This document shows positions 6,424 through 7,687 of a stretch of DNA of 7,687 nucleotides, in pieces. A model generated the notes under the pieces. It saw only the letters and a list, made by a program, of their open reading frames with translations, did no database searches and was not told where the DNA came from. The stretch lies in NCBI GenBank assembly GCA_050743075.1, contig JBOGDS010000126.1, forward strand, positions 1-7,687, written 5' to 3'. This DNA comes from JBOGDS01 sp050743075 (GTDB lineage: Bacteria > Actinomycetota > Actinomycetes > Jiangellales > Jiangellaceae). The position numbers and the translations under genes were made by a program. How positions within the stretch are numbered: position 1 is the first letter of the stretch; each line of letters opens with the position of its first letter.

Positions 6424-7572
6424 GCGCGCGGCAGCCTCCCGGTCGCAGGTCTGCGCCCGCAGAGCGCGGTCCAGATCGGCCAGGCCCTCGACGACGAGCC
6501 GCCGTGGTGCCGGCGGGGCGTCGGTCTCGGCCAGCCAGGCCCTGACCTGCTCGGCAGTCTCCTGGTCGATCAGCAGCCGCGGGAACAGCCGCACGATCAA
6601 TGCCTTGGCGGTGTCGGTGGTTCGCTGTTCCCACACCATAGGGACCGCCGCCAGGTACCGATCGACGTAAGACCGGATCAGCTCGCGCTGCTCGGGCTGG
6701 GCGAACCCGTCGGCCGTGGCTGTGAGCAGCGCGTTGGGCAGCTCGTCGGCTTCCACCGTCTGCGCCCACGCATCCTGCTTGGCCTGCACGGTCGGCCGGG
6801 CCGCCAGCGCGTACGCGGCTTGCCGGCGGCCGGTCGCGGTGTCGTCGCGGGCGAGCTCGGCTTCGATGTCCTCGCGCCCGGCCGCACCGATGATGACCAG
6901 CCGATGGAGCAAGCTCCACCGCAGGTCGGTGTCGACTTGCAGGCCCGGCAGCACGTCGCCGCCGTCGGCCGTGTCCAGCAGCGCCCGAAGCTCTTCCACG
7001 TGGTCCGGGCTCGCTGCGACGGCGGCCCAGGCCGGGGCGAAGGCCAGCTGCGCGTCGCTGCCCGATTCCGCCGACCCGGCCATCCGCCGCAGTGCACTGG
7101 ACCAGCGGGCGAGAAGCATCAGCTGGTCCGCTGGGTCGGCGTACTGGGTGATCGCGGTCCGGGCCATCGTGAGGACCGTCTGGACGACGGACACCTCGGT
7201 CTCGCGTTCCACGCCGGCGAGTACGAGCTCGACGTAGTCCCGGGCGGGCAGCTCGGCGTCACGGAGCATGTCGGTGGCCGCGGTCCAGCACAGGGCACGG
7301 GGCAACGACTCGGCGAGCTCACCGATGCTGCGCACGACGGTCTCTCGTGACCGCTCGTCCAGCCGGATCTTGGCGAACGTCAGGTCGTCGTCGTTGAGCA
7401 GCAGCAGGTCAGGCTGTTGCACGCCCTGCAGGTCGGGCACCTCGGTGATCTCACCGGTGACGTCGAGCTCTAGTCGCTGGCGCCGGACCAGCCCGTCGGC
7501 CGTGTGGTCGTAGAGGCCAACGGCGATGCGGTGCCCGCGCAGCGTCGGGTGCTCGTCGGCAGCACTCTGGGC
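6418..7572 (-). pseudogene. pepN: Aminopeptidase N (M1 family), C-terminal fragment
   Basis: This 384-codon open stretch matches the C-terminal half of actinobacterial aminopeptidase N (usually about 850 residues). It begins inside the beta-sandwich domain (ADEHPTLRGHRIAVGLYD at about residues 5-22, LELDVTGEI at 34-42). It then has the conserved LLLLNDDDLTFAKIRLD segment (56-72), followed by the helical ERAP1_C-type domain to the stop at 6418. The zinc-binding HEXXH and the GAMEN motif lie in the missing N-terminal half, so no peptidase activity is expected. The frame is bounded upstream by a TGA at 7573-7575, inside a 12-bp palindrome where reverse transcriptase sequence on the other strand begins. 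A GTG at 7440 could serve as a start for a 340-residue helical domain, but that is unlikely to be a native gene. The stretch is otherwise free of stops, so the truncation may be recent. Confidence 0.85.
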
Positions 7573-7583
7573 TCATCGATGAG
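7572..7583. repeat. Perfect 12-bp palindrome at the aminopeptidase/reverse transcriptase junction
   Basis: CTCATCGATGAG is its own reverse complement. After one mismatched pair (7571/7584) two more pairs match (GG 7569-7570 with CC 7585-7586), giving 16 of 18 positions in dyad. It lies at the point where pepN homology ends and reverse transcriptase homology begins. It may be a recombination or insertion site, or chance. Confidence 0.5.
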
Positions 7584-7687
7584 TCCTGGCGGGGCAGGCG
7601 GTGGGTGGTGGAGACGGACATCGCCAGCTGTTTCGAGGCGATTCCGCACCAGAAGTTGATGCAGGCGGTTCAGGAACGGGTCTGCGA
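7572..7687 (+). pseudogene. Group II intron-type reverse transcriptase fragment (runs off the right edge)
   Basis: The plus-strand frame from 7572 reads RRWVVETDIASCFEAIPH followed by KLMQAVQERVCD and continues to the window end. This is the first palm motif of group II intron-encoded reverse transcriptases (family pattern VVEADI--CFD-I-H--L), with the first catalytic Asp encoded at 7617-7619. The N-terminal finger region (domain 0) that should precede it is missing: upstream DNA is the antisense of pepN. No intron RNA 5' end (GUGYG-like) is seen. This is therefore a 5'-truncated element whose remainder lies outside the window. The motif also occurs in other bacterial reverse transcriptases, but the flanking residues fit group II introns best. 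Confidence 0.75.

Noticed and set aside
7572..7687. Reverse transcriptase as part of a retron or diversity-generating system
   Set aside because: Only the first palm motif is visible; its surrounding residues fit group II intron enzymes, and no msr/msd-like structure or template repeat is present in the window.

Overview
This window is very GC-rich (roughly 70% by eye). It looks like a chromosomal accessory stretch from an actinomycete. The support is high-GC codon use, GTG starts, an F420-dependent luciferase-like oxidoreductase, actinobacterial-type aminopeptidase N sequence, proline-rich membrane proteins, and IS1380-family and group II intron-type debris. I cannot name the genus.

Layout, left to right. 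Positions 1-275 (minus) hold the C-terminal end of an IS1380-family transposase, cut by the window edge and not recognisable upstream. Positions 437-1651 (minus) hold an intact secreted serine beta-lactamase-like/DD-peptidase-like hydrolase, with a perfect 12-bp palindrome upstream. Positions 1652-2182 have no intact gene, but hold a possible decayed LuxR-type helix-turn-helix and a nested inverted repeat. Positions 2183-3016 (minus) are the C-terminal PepX_C part of a CocE/NonD-type hydrolase with no catalytic domain. This abuts a proline-rich membrane protein gene (3019-3375, minus) that is cut off after its first membrane helix. Its full-length paralogue follows at 3461-3988 (minus). A divergent, probably leaderless amidase gene (4083-5502, plus) has all three catalytic residues but two apparent frameshifts. 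A LLM-class F420-dependent oxidoreductase (5544-6401, plus) follows 41 bases later, probably co-transcribed. It converges on a minus-strand aminopeptidase N C-terminal fragment (6418-7572), and a hairpin overlapping both stop codons separates the two. At 7572 the aminopeptidase homology ends at a 12-bp palindrome and a plus-strand group II intron-type reverse transcriptase fragment begins and runs out of the window.

Overall this is a decaying or rearranged region rather than a working multi-gene system. Only three genes look intact: the serine hydrolase, the four-helix membrane protein and the oxidoreductase. The rest are truncated or frameshifted, with mobile-element debris at both ends. I see no CRISPR array, tRNA, rRNA or recognisable defence or biosynthetic system. 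The most useful points are the two truncation junctions, the frameshifted amidase, the shared hairpin terminator and the palindromes.
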